Shown here: positions 6,901 through 13,680 of the stretch, in pieces | Layout of the letters: each line of letters opens with the position of its first letter | Position numbering within the stretch: position 1 is the first letter of the stretch | Origin: an uncultured Eubacteriales bacterium | GTDB taxonomy: Bacteria; Bacillota; Clostridia; Christensenellales; CAG-138 | Assembly (NCBI GenBank): GCA_900550525.1 | Contig: URSN01000045.1 | Location: 1-14,676, forward strand | Direction: 5' to 3' | DNA length: 14,676 nt | Program-made: the position numbers and the translations under genes | Notes under the pieces: model-generated | Seen by the model: only the letters and a program-made list of their open reading frames with translations | Databases searched by the model: none | What the model was told of the DNA's origin: nothing

Positions 6901-8209
6901 TTTCAGCGGCTTCTGGAAGCGCGTCTGGGCGGCGGTCAAGGGCTTTTGCACCAAAAACGGCGCGGTCAAATTCGTCGCGCTGCTGTTTGCCATCCTGCTC
7001 TGGGGCTACGTCCTGACCGACCAGAACCCCTCGCGCACCAAGACCGTCGCCAACGTGCCGACGAGCTTTGAGGGCGAGGCGGAGCTGCTGGCGCAGGGCC
7101 TGTGCGTGCGCGGCAACCGCGCGGAGCTGCTGGGCGATGTGACGGTGCAGGTGCGCACGCAGATCGCCTATTACGCCTCGCTTGGCGCCAACCAGATCAC
7201 GGCCACCATCAGCCTGCGCAACATCACGGAAGCGCGCACCTACGAGCTGCCCATCAACGCGTCCGTCTCCGGCGGCTACGGCGTGGTGCAGTCGGTCACG
7301 CCCGGCACCGTCTCCATCGAGATCGACAACTGCCTGACCAAGACCGTCCCGGTCACGACCACCTACACCGGCTCCCTGCCGGACGGCTACTGGGCCGATA
7401 TGGACGCAAGCTCGCTGACCACGCGCGTGGACGTGGAGGGCCCGAGCACCGACATCGAGCGCATCAACCGCGCCGAGTGCGTGGTGGATCTGACGGACTG
7501 TACCTCGACGATCTACCGCACATACAACCTCGTTTTCTACGACGAGGACAACAACGTCATCAGCTCCGACAACCTCATCGGCACCGTGCCGACCTCCACC
7601 GTGCGCATCCCGATCTATCCGGTCAAGACCGTGCCGGTGGACGTGACGGGCTCGCTCGAGGGCGAGGATAACCTTGCGCCCAACCACGAGCTCTTCTCCG
7701 CCACGGCCACGCCGCAGACGGTGCGCCTGGTCGGCCGGCAGGAGGTGCTCGACGAGATCGACAGCGTCCGGGTGCAGAGCGTGAACATCAGCGGCAGGAG
7801 CGAGCCGGAGACGCTCGTGTGCGAGCTCATCCTGCCGGAGAATACGCGCCTGGCCGAGGGGGACGGCACCGTCTCGATCAGCCTTGACATCCGCGAGACG
7901 GCGGACGAGCAGGTGTTCGAGCAGCTCGCCATCGAGGTGGAGAACCTGGGCGAGGGGCTGGAGGCGGAGCTCGCCTTCGACGCGGTCGATCTGAGCGTGG
8001 CCGGCCGCATCAGCCTTGTCAGCGTGCTCAAGCGCAGCGATGTGCGCGTGCTCGTGGACGTGAACAACCTCGCCGCCGGCGAGTACGAGCTCGACCTGTA
8101 TCCGTTCGTACGCGACGAGGACACCACCATCGAGCTGACGACGAAGATGAGCGTGAGCGGCGAGCCGGTCACGAGCGTGCGCGTCGTGCTGCGTGAGAGC
8201 GGCGGCTGA
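6884..8209 (+). CDS. cdaR: CdaR (YbbR-domain regulator of CdaA)
   Basis: CdaR is a membrane-anchored, extracytoplasmic partner that modulates CdaA. The 441-residue protein has a short cytoplasmic N terminus, one membrane helix (about residues 27–45, VKFVALLFAILLWGYVL) and a long exported part. That part is made of about four repeated beta-rich YbbR domains. The repeats show typical segments such as VTVQVRT…ITATISL, VSIEIDN…VPVTTTYTG, VRIPIYPVKTVPVDVTG and VDLSVAGR…VRVLVDVNNLAAGEYELDL. The ATG is preceded by CGGAGGGA (6871–6878) inside the end of cdaA. In many Bacillota glmM follows cdaR; here it does not, and the next gene is an FAD-dependent dehydrogenase after 79 bp. Confidence 0.93.
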   Translation: MKNSGDFSGFWKRVWAAVKGFCTKNGAVKFVALLFAILLWGYVLTDQNPSRTKTVANVPTSFEGEAELLAQGLCVRGNRAELLGDVTVQVRTQIAYYASLGANQITATISLRNITEARTYELPINASVSGGYGVVQSVTPGTVSIEIDNCLTKTVPVTTTYTGSLPDGYWADMDASSLTTRVDVEGPSTDIERINRAECVVDLTDCTSTIYRTYNLVFYDEDNNVISSDNLIGTVPTSTVRIPIYPVKTVPVDVTGSLEGEDNLAPNHELFSATATPQTVRLVGRQEVLDEIDSVRVQSVNISGRSEPETLVCELILPENTRLAEGDGTVSISLDIRETADEQVFEQLAIEVENLGEGLEAELAFDAVDLSVAGRISLVSVLKRSDVRVLVDVNNLAAGEYELDLYPFVRDEDTTIELTTKMSVSGEPVTSVRVVLRESGG

Positions 8210-8231
8210 CGCGCCGCGGGCTGGCTTTTTC

Positions 8232-8263
8232 GGGCAACGCTCGCCGTTGCCCACTTTTCTTTA
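8232..8263 (+). terminator. Weak terminator-like hairpin after cdaR
   Basis: GGGCAACG (8232–8239) and CGTTGCCC (8245–8252) form a perfect 8-bp stem with a 5-base loop. An interrupted T-rich run, ACTTTTCTTTA, follows. It starts 23 bp after the cdaR stop and could end or attenuate the cdaA operon. The broken T-run makes partial readthrough into the FAD gene likely. Confidence 0.55.
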
Positions 8264-8288
8264 TGATCCGTGACGGGAGGTGAACGCC

Positions 8289-9896
8289 ATGCTGCTGCTG
8301 CGCGATCTGCGCGCGCCGCTGGACGTCGATGAGGCGGCGCTGGCGCAGCTTGCCGCGCAGGCGCTGCACGTGCCCGCGCGCGAGGTGCGCTCGGTGCGCC
8401 TTGTGCGCCGCGCGCTCGACGCGCGCAAAAAGCAGGATATCCACCTGCGGCTGCACCTTCTGGCCGCGCTCGACCCGGCGCTCGAGGCGTCGCTGCTCAG
8501 GCGCGGCCTGCCGCACGTTGCGCCCTGCCCGGCGCAGGAAGCGGTGGAGCCCATCGCCGGCAGCGAAACGCCGCGCGGCCGCATCGCCGTCGCGGGGCTC
8601 GGGCCTGCGGGGCTGTTCGCCGCCTGGCTGCTGGCCCGGCAGGGATACCGCCCGCTCGTGATCGCGCGCGGCCGTCCGGTGGAGGAGCGCGCGGCGGACG
8701 TGGAGCGCTTCTGGGCCGGCGGCGCGCTGCTGGCGGAGAGCAACGCCATGTTCGGCGAGGGCGGGGCCGGCACGTTTTCCGACGGGAAGCTGACCTCGCG
8801 CAGCAAGGACCCGCGCGCGGATACGGTGCTGCGCGTCCTGGCGGAGCACGGCGCGCCGGAGGAGATCCGCTATCTTGCCAAACCGCATATCGGCACCGAC
8901 CGGCTGCGCACGGTCGTTCGCTCGCTGCGGCGGCAGATCGAGTCGCTCGGCGGCGAGGTGCGCTTTTCGGCGCGGCTGGACGGCCTTGCCGTGGATGGCG
9001 CCGGCGCGCTCTCGTCCATCCTCGTGCACGGCGGCGCGGCCGGCGAGCACGTCCCCTGTGCGGCGCTGGTGCTTGCCATCGGCCAGGGCGCGCGCGACAC
9101 CTGCCGTATGCTGCACAGCCTGGGCGTGGCCATGGAGCCAAAGCCCTTTGCCGTGGGCGTGCGCGTGGAGCATCCGCAGCCGCTCATCGACCGCGCGCAG
9201 TTCGGCGCGCTGGCGGGCGACCCGCGCCTGGGCGCCGCCGAATACCGCCTGACGGCGCGCGCGCAGGACCGCGGCGTGTACACGTTCTGCATGTGCCCGG
9301 GCGGCGTGGTGGTGCAGACGGCCTGCGCGCCGGAGCAGTCCGCCGTCAACGGCATGAGCTGCTATGCGCGCGACGGGGAAAACGCCAACGCCGCGGTCGT
9401 GGTGCAGGTGCGGCCGGAGGATTGCGGCATGGGCGCGCTCGACGGCGTGGCCTTCTGCGAGCGTCTGGAGCGCGCCGCGTTCCTGGCCGGCGGGGGCGGC
9501 GGGCTGGCCCCGGCCGAGCGCCTTGCCGACTTTCTGGCCCATACCGCGCCGCGCGCCTTCGGCGCGGTGCGGCCGACGTGCCGCCCCGGCGTCGCGCCGG
9601 CGAACCTGTGGGACTGCCTGCCGCCGTTCGTGGCGCAGGGCGTGGCGCAGGGGCTGACCGCCTTTGCCGCGCAGCTGCGCGGCTTCGACCTGCCGGACGC
9701 GGTGCTCACCGCCGTGGAGAGCCGCACCAGCGCGCCGCTGCGCATCGTGCGCGGCGCGGATATGGAGTCCGTCTCGCACCCGGGGCTGTACCCGGTGGGC
9801 GAGGGCGCGGGCTATGCCGGCGGCATCGTCAGCGCGGCGATCGACGGGCTGCGCGCGGCGGAGCGCATCATCGGGCGCTTTGCGCCGCCGCGCTGA
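8289..9896 (+). CDS. FAD-dependent dehydrogenase, COG2509 type, substrate unknown
   Basis: This 535-residue flavoprotein belongs to the poorly characterised COG2509 group of FAD-dependent dehydrogenases; its substrate is unknown. An N-terminal domain of about 95 residues (LLLRDLRAPLD…) precedes the FAD-binding Rossmann fold, which starts at about 98 with IAVAGLGPAGLFAAWLLA (glycines from 103). Family hallmarks follow: FGEGGAGTFSDGKLTSR (from F155), FCMCPGGVVV with AVNGMSCYARDGENANAA, and the FAD-closing YPVGEGAGYAGGIVSAAIDG near the end. It appears complete and cytoplasmic. The ATG at 8289 fits GGGAGG at 8275–8280; an in-frame GTG at 8280 overlaps that site and is less likely. No convincing promoter precedes it beyond an isolated TATGAT at 8262, so it is probably read partly from the cdaA operon. 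In other Clostridia I recall this gene near ybbR and glmM. Confidence 0.9.
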   Translation: MLLLRDLRAPLDVDEAALAQLAAQALHVPAREVRSVRLVRRALDARKKQDIHLRLHLLAALDPALEASLLRRGLPHVAPCPAQEAVEPIAGSETPRGRIAVAGLGPAGLFAAWLLARQGYRPLVIARGRPVEERAADVERFWAGGALLAESNAMFGEGGAGTFSDGKLTSRSKDPRADTVLRVLAEHGAPEEIRYLAKPHIGTDRLRTVVRSLRRQIESLGGEVRFSARLDGLAVDGAGALSSILVHGGAAGEHVPCAALVLAIGQGARDTCRMLHSLGVAMEPKPFAVGVRVEHPQPLIDRAQFGALAGDPRLGAAEYRLTARAQDRGVYTFCMCPGGVVVQTACAPEQSAVNGMSCYARDGENANAAVVVQVRPEDCGMGALDGVAFCERLERAAFLAGGGGGLAPAERLADFLAHTAPRAFGAVRPTCRPGVAPANLWDCLPPFVAQGVAQGLTAFAAQLRGFDLPDAVLTAVESRTSAPLRIVRGADMESVSHPGLYPVGEGAGYAGGIVSAAIDGLRAAERIIGRFAPPR

Positions 9897-9933
9897 AAGT
9901 CACAATTCATTAACAAATTGCCGGCCTGCGGCG

Positions 9934-9942
9934 TGCTATAAT
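9934..9942 (+). promoter_or_regulatory. Extended −10 promoter of the propeller–MscS unit
   Basis: TGC-TATAAT (9934–9942) is an extended −10 element in the only AT-rich patch of this region, 38 bp after the FAD gene stop and 69 bp before the next start. No good −35 lies at 16–18 bp: TTAACA (9910–9915) is 21 bp away and TTGCCG (9918–9923) 13 bp away. No terminator hairpin is evident between the FAD gene and this site. Confidence 0.65.
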
Positions 9943-10010
9943 CATATTTAGATTTTATATTCAAACGAGCGCCGGCGTTGGCGGCGCGGTCGTGTGGAGG
10001 GAAACGGTCA

Positions 10011-11819
10011 ATGGACACTCAGAATCGCAGGAGACGGCGCCGCCGTCGCCGCATCCGCATCCAGCCGCGGTTCATCATCGTACTGCTGCTGTTCCTCGTG
10101 GTGGTCGTCCTGGCGGTGCTCGCCATCCGCGGCATTGGCGGCGGTCGGCAGGAGCAGCAGGAGGGCTCGGGCGGCGGGTTCCTGTCCGGCCTGTTCAGCA
10201 CGCCCACGCCGGAACCGACCCCGGTGCCGACGCCGTCGCCCAGCCCGACGCCCGTGCCGCGCGTTGACACGCCGCACGCGGTGGACGCCTCCAACCCCGC
10301 CAACTGGGGCTATACGACCGACGTGGAGGTCAACGGCGCGGTCGTGGAGAGCTATACGCGCGCGGAGCCCATCTATTTTGATTACGATACGCCGTATACG
10401 AACGTCAACGGCATCGTCACCTTCCGCGGCGACAACTACCGCAGCGGCGCGGCCTACGGCACGGCGAGCATCTCCTCGCGGCAGCTGAGCGAGCTGTGGA
10501 GCTATGACATCGGCCAGATGGCCAAGCCCGGCGGCAGCGGCAACTGGTCCGGCAGCGGCTGGGTGGGGCAGCCGCTGGTGGTCTGCTGGCCGGAGAGCAC
10601 CAAGCAGATCATGAACATGTACGACTGGGCCAAGCAGAAGGCGGGCCTGGTGGAGGGCATCCTCGCCTGCCTGGACGGCAAGGTGTACTTCTTCGACATC
10701 GAGACCGGCGAGGCGACCCGCCCGGTGCTCGACATCGGCATCCCGTTCAAGGGCGCGGGCGCGCTCGACCCGCGCGGCTATCCGATCCTGTACCTGGGCT
10801 CCGGCGACAATTATCCGGAGGATCCGGGCAAGACCGTCCGCGCCGTCGTGTACAGCCTGGTGGACTTCAGCTGCCTGTACACCTTCGGCTCCTATAAGGA
10901 CAGCTTCGCCATCCGCGACTGGCACGCCTACGACAGCTCGCCGCTGGTGGACGCCGAGACGGATACGCTGATCTATCCCGGCGAGAACGGCATCCTCTAT
11001 ACGATCAAGCTCAACACGCAGTACGACGAGCAGGCCGGCACGCTGAGCATCAACCCGTCCGAGTTGGTCAAGTTCCGCTACAACACCAGCCGCAGCTCGG
11101 TCGGCAGCACTTCGGCGGACAAGTACTGGATGGGCTATGAGGACAGCGTGGTCGTCTGGGGCGGCTATGCGTATCTGGCCACCAACGACGGCTTTGTCCA
11201 GTGCATCGACCTCAACACGATGCAGCTGGTCTGGGCGCAGGATGTGCTCGACGATACGAACGCATCCATCGTGCTCGAGGAGGATGAGGCCAACCGCACC
11301 GCCTACCTGTACGTCGGCACGTCGCTGCACTTCACGGCGGATGCGGACCAGCAGGGCGTGACGCCGCTGTTCAAGATCAACGCCGTCACGGGCGAGATCG
11401 TGTGGCGCTTCGACGTGAACGTGCACACCGTCTCCGGCGTGTCCGGCGGCGTGCAGGCCACGGCCGTCGTGGGCAAGAACGGCATCTCCGACCTTGTGAT
11501 CGTGCCGTTTGCCCGCACGCCGGACCGCGACCACGGCTACGTCATCGCCATCGACAAGAACACCGGCACGGAGCGCTGGCGCTTTGCGACGGACGGCTAT
11601 TCCTGGAGCTCGCCCGTGGCGGTGTACGACGCGTCCGGCAACGCCTACATCATCGCGTGCGACAGCCTGGGCAAGGTGTACCTGCTCGACGGGCGCACCG
11701 GCACGGAGTACGCAAAGTTCGACGCCGAGCGCAACATCGAGGCGTCCCCGGTCGTGTACGGCAACACCATCGTCGTCGGCACGCGCGGGATGAAGATATA
11801 CGGCATCAGGATCTCATAA
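10011..11819 (+). CDS. Membrane-anchored PQQ-like beta-propeller protein (paralogue A)
   Basis: This 602-residue protein has a nine-arginine run (residues 6–14), one membrane helix (about 21–39, FIIVLLLFLVVVVLAVLAI), a Gly/Gln spacer and a Thr/Pro linker (64–83). A large exported domain of PQQ/BamB-like beta-propeller repeats follows. Blade motifs include DGKVYFFDIETGE, FKINAVTGEIVWRFD, YVIAIDKNTGTERWRF and KVYLLDGRTGTEYAKFD. The positive-inside rule places the propeller outside the membrane. Such proteins usually act as scaffolds; no catalytic residue is evident and PQQ binding is not implied. The ATG fits TGGAGGGA (9995–10002); a longer in-frame start would run through that site. Its closest visible relative is the next gene, 15 bp downstream, with which it shares its domain order and many motifs. 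Function unknown. Confidence 0.85.
   Translation: MDTQNRRRRRRRRRIRIQPRFIIVLLLFLVVVVLAVLAIRGIGGGRQEQQEGSGGGFLSGLFSTPTPEPTPVPTPSPSPTPVPRVDTPHAVDASNPANWGYTTDVEVNGAVVESYTRAEPIYFDYDTPYTNVNGIVTFRGDNYRSGAAYGTASISSRQLSELWSYDIGQMAKPGGSGNWSGSGWVGQPLVVCWPESTKQIMNMYDWAKQKAGLVEGILACLDGKVYFFDIETGEATRPVLDIGIPFKGAGALDPRGYPILYLGSGDNYPEDPGKTVRAVVYSLVDFSCLYTFGSYKDSFAIRDWHAYDSSPLVDAETDTLIYPGENGILYTIKLNTQYDEQAGTLSINPSELVKFRYNTSRSSVGSTSADKYWMGYEDSVVVWGGYAYLATNDGFVQCIDLNTMQLVWAQDVLDDTNASIVLEEDEANRTAYLYVGTSLHFTADADQQGVTPLFKINAVTGEIVWRFDVNVHTVSGVSGGVQATAVVGKNGISDLVIVPFARTPDRDHGYVIAIDKNTGTERWRFATDGYSWSSPVAVYDASGNAYIIACDSLGKVYLLDGRTGTEYAKFDAERNIEASPVVYGNTIVVGTRGMKIYGIRIS
10200..10259 (+). repeat. Low-complexity Thr/Pro linker repeat
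   Basis: About 60 bp of short imperfect ACGCCC/ACCCCG/CCGACG units encode an alternating Thr-Pro, Pro-Glu and Ser-Pro tract. It is a wall-spanning spacer between the membrane helix and the propeller, of the kind common in exported proteins of Clostridia. Short repeats like this can vary in copy number between strains. Confidence 0.7.
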
Positions 11820-11834
11820 GAAGGGGCGGGTTTC

Positions 11835-13661
11835 ATGGCGCGCAGGCGGCTGCAACCGAGGTTTTTCCTGTTCGTGTTCTCGCTGCTGGGCAGCGGCGCG
11901 GGCGTGTTCCTGCTGGTGCAGGCGCTCGTCTCGCGCCCGGAACAGGCCAGTGCGGAGGCGACGCCTGCGCCAAGCGCCACCGCCACGCCGCAGCCCGGCG
12001 CGGCCACGCCCGCGCCGCCGCTGCCGGACGGGCTGAGCGACTCGCGCGACGCCTCGGCCGATCCCTCGCTCTACGGCTTTGAGACGCGCCTGATGGTCAA
12101 CGGCGGCGAGACGAACAGCTATTCGCGCCCCATCCCCGTCTCGTTCGGGCGCGACAGCGAGTATACCTCCGTGCCGGGACTTCTGACCTTCGGCGGCAAC
12201 AACTACCGCAACACCTTCTCCTATGGCGCCGTCTCCATCAGCGAACGGCGGCTGTACCGCAGCTGGGAAGCGCGCCTCGGGCAGATCGACAGCTGGACGG
12301 GCACCGGCTGGACCGGGCAGCCGCTGATCGTGCAGTGGCCGGACGAGGTGCGCGCCGTGCTGGGCGTGTCCGAGTCCTACCGCACCAAGGAGGGCTTCAC
12401 CGAGGTCATCTATCCCACGATGGATGGCAACATCTACTTCTTCGACCTGGAATCCGGCGCGGCCACGCGCAGCCCGATCAATGCCGGCGTGGTCATGAAG
12501 GGCACCGCCTGCCTCGACCCGAACGGCTACCCGCTGCTGTATGTGGGGCAGGGCATCGAGCAGGACAACGATAACGGCCTGAACGTGGCCTATGTGCACG
12601 TCTATTCGCTCATCACCAACGAGGAGATCTACCGCTTCGGCGGGCACGACTACTTCAGCGAGCGCGAGTGGCAGGCGTACGACGGCAGCCCGCTCATCGT
12701 GGACGATACGCTCTTCTATGCCGGCGAGAACGGCGTGCTCTACTCCTGCCGCCTCAACACCGTCTTTGACGCGGCGGCCGGCACCGTCTCCATCGATCCG
12801 GAGCGGCTCGTCAAATACCGCTATACGGGCGCGGGCTATTCCAAGAACAACGCGGCGGGCCAGCGCTGGTACGGGGTGGAGAGCTCCGTGGCGGCGTTTC
12901 GCAACTACCTGTTCTTCACCGACAACGGCGGCCGGCTGCAATGCGTGGACGCCAATACCTACGAGCTGCTGTACGTCGTGGACGTGGGGGACGATGCGGA
13001 CGCCTCGGTCGTGATCGAGGAGAGCTATGAGGACAACACCATCTACCTGTACACCGCCGGGCAGGTGAGCCGCTCCGACCCGGAGACCGGCGAGGGGGAC
13101 GTGTATTGCTACCACAAGAAGATCATCGGCCTGACCGGCGAGATCGTCTGGGAAAACCGCCACATCGCCTCCACGGGCGACGAGAACAACAGCGGCGGCA
13201 CGCTCGCCACGCCGCACGCCGGCCGGGGCGACATCTCGGACCTTGTCATCTACTCGATGAACCTCGCCGCCGTGAGCGGCACGGCGGACGCCTCATCCAC
13301 CGCCGCGCCGGAGACGGGGGCGCAGCAGGCCGGCGCGTATACGCTCGGCGGCCGCATCATCGCCTACGATAAGCGGACCGGGCAGGTCGTGTGGACCATC
13401 GAACAGGCCGGCGCGGGGGATTACTGGTCGTCGCCCGTGGTCGTGTATGACGAGAACGGCAAGGGCTATCTCATCCAGTGCGACCGTGCGGGCATGGTCA
13501 GCCTGTACGATGCGCGCACCTCCGCGCTGCTCTACACGCTCGACCTCGGTTCGCGCATCGATTCCACGCCCGCGGTGTTCCACAACTATCTGATCGTCGG
13601 CACGCGCGGCAAGGGCGGCGCGCAGGAGAACCAGAAGATCATCTGCGTCAAGATCGCATAG
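11835..13661 (+). CDS. Membrane-anchored PQQ-like beta-propeller protein (paralogue B)
   Basis: This 608-residue paralogue of the preceding gene has the same plan: a basic start (MARRRLQPR), a membrane helix (about residues 10–31), an Ala/Thr/Pro linker (about 43–64) and an exported beta-propeller. Shared blocks in the same order include SYSRPIPVSF, FGGNNYRNTFSYG, GTGWTGQPLIVQWP, DGNIYFFDLESGAATR, YAGENGVLYSCRLNT, GLTGEIVWENR, YWSSPVVVYDENG and LIVGTRGK. It differs by a Ser/Thr/Ala-rich insertion (about 478–498) within a late blade and by a weaker Arg run. The ATG follows AAGGGGCGGG (11821–11830). Only 15 bp separate it from paralogue A and 19 bp from the MscS gene, so all three are likely one transcript. 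The two genes probably arose by tandem duplication and then diverged strongly. Function unknown. Confidence 0.85.
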   Translation: MARRRLQPRFFLFVFSLLGSGAGVFLLVQALVSRPEQASAEATPAPSATATPQPGAATPAPPLPDGLSDSRDASADPSLYGFETRLMVNGGETNSYSRPIPVSFGRDSEYTSVPGLLTFGGNNYRNTFSYGAVSISERRLYRSWEARLGQIDSWTGTGWTGQPLIVQWPDEVRAVLGVSESYRTKEGFTEVIYPTMDGNIYFFDLESGAATRSPINAGVVMKGTACLDPNGYPLLYVGQGIEQDNDNGLNVAYVHVYSLITNEEIYRFGGHDYFSEREWQAYDGSPLIVDDTLFYAGENGVLYSCRLNTVFDAAAGTVSIDPERLVKYRYTGAGYSKNNAAGQRWYGVESSVAAFRNYLFFTDNGGRLQCVDANTYELLYVVDVGDDADASVVIEESYEDNTIYLYTAGQVSRSDPETGEGDVYCYHKKIIGLTGEIVWENRHIASTGDENNSGGTLATPHAGRGDISDLVIYSMNLAAVSGTADASSTAAPETGAQQAGAYTLGGRIIAYDKRTGQVVWTIEQAGAGDYWSSPVVVYDENGKGYLIQCDRAGMVSLYDARTSALLYTLDLGSRIDSTPAVFHNYLIVGTRGKGGAQENQKIICVKIA

Positions 13662-13680
13662 GAAGGCAGGGGGCTGCGGC

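Noticed and set aside
6782..8254. Minus-strand open frame opposite cdaR
   Set aside because: Its composition (His/Val/Asp/Arg-rich, no domain) is that of an antisense shadow; the plus strand encodes clear YbbR repeats.
8262..8267. TATGAT as a promoter for the FAD-dependent dehydrogenase gene
   Set aside because: There is no −35 at acceptable distance, it overlaps the T-rich tail of the hairpin, and it lies only 21 bp before the start codon.
8169..9779. Minus-strand open frame opposite the FAD-dependent dehydrogenase
   Set aside because: Same shadow composition, no ribosome site, and the plus strand has an intact FAD-binding fold.
10011..13661. Propeller proteins as quinoprotein dehydrogenases or BamB proper
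   Set aside because: No signal of PQQ catalytic residues, and a Gram-positive gene set has no BAM complex. The similarity is to the repeat fold only.
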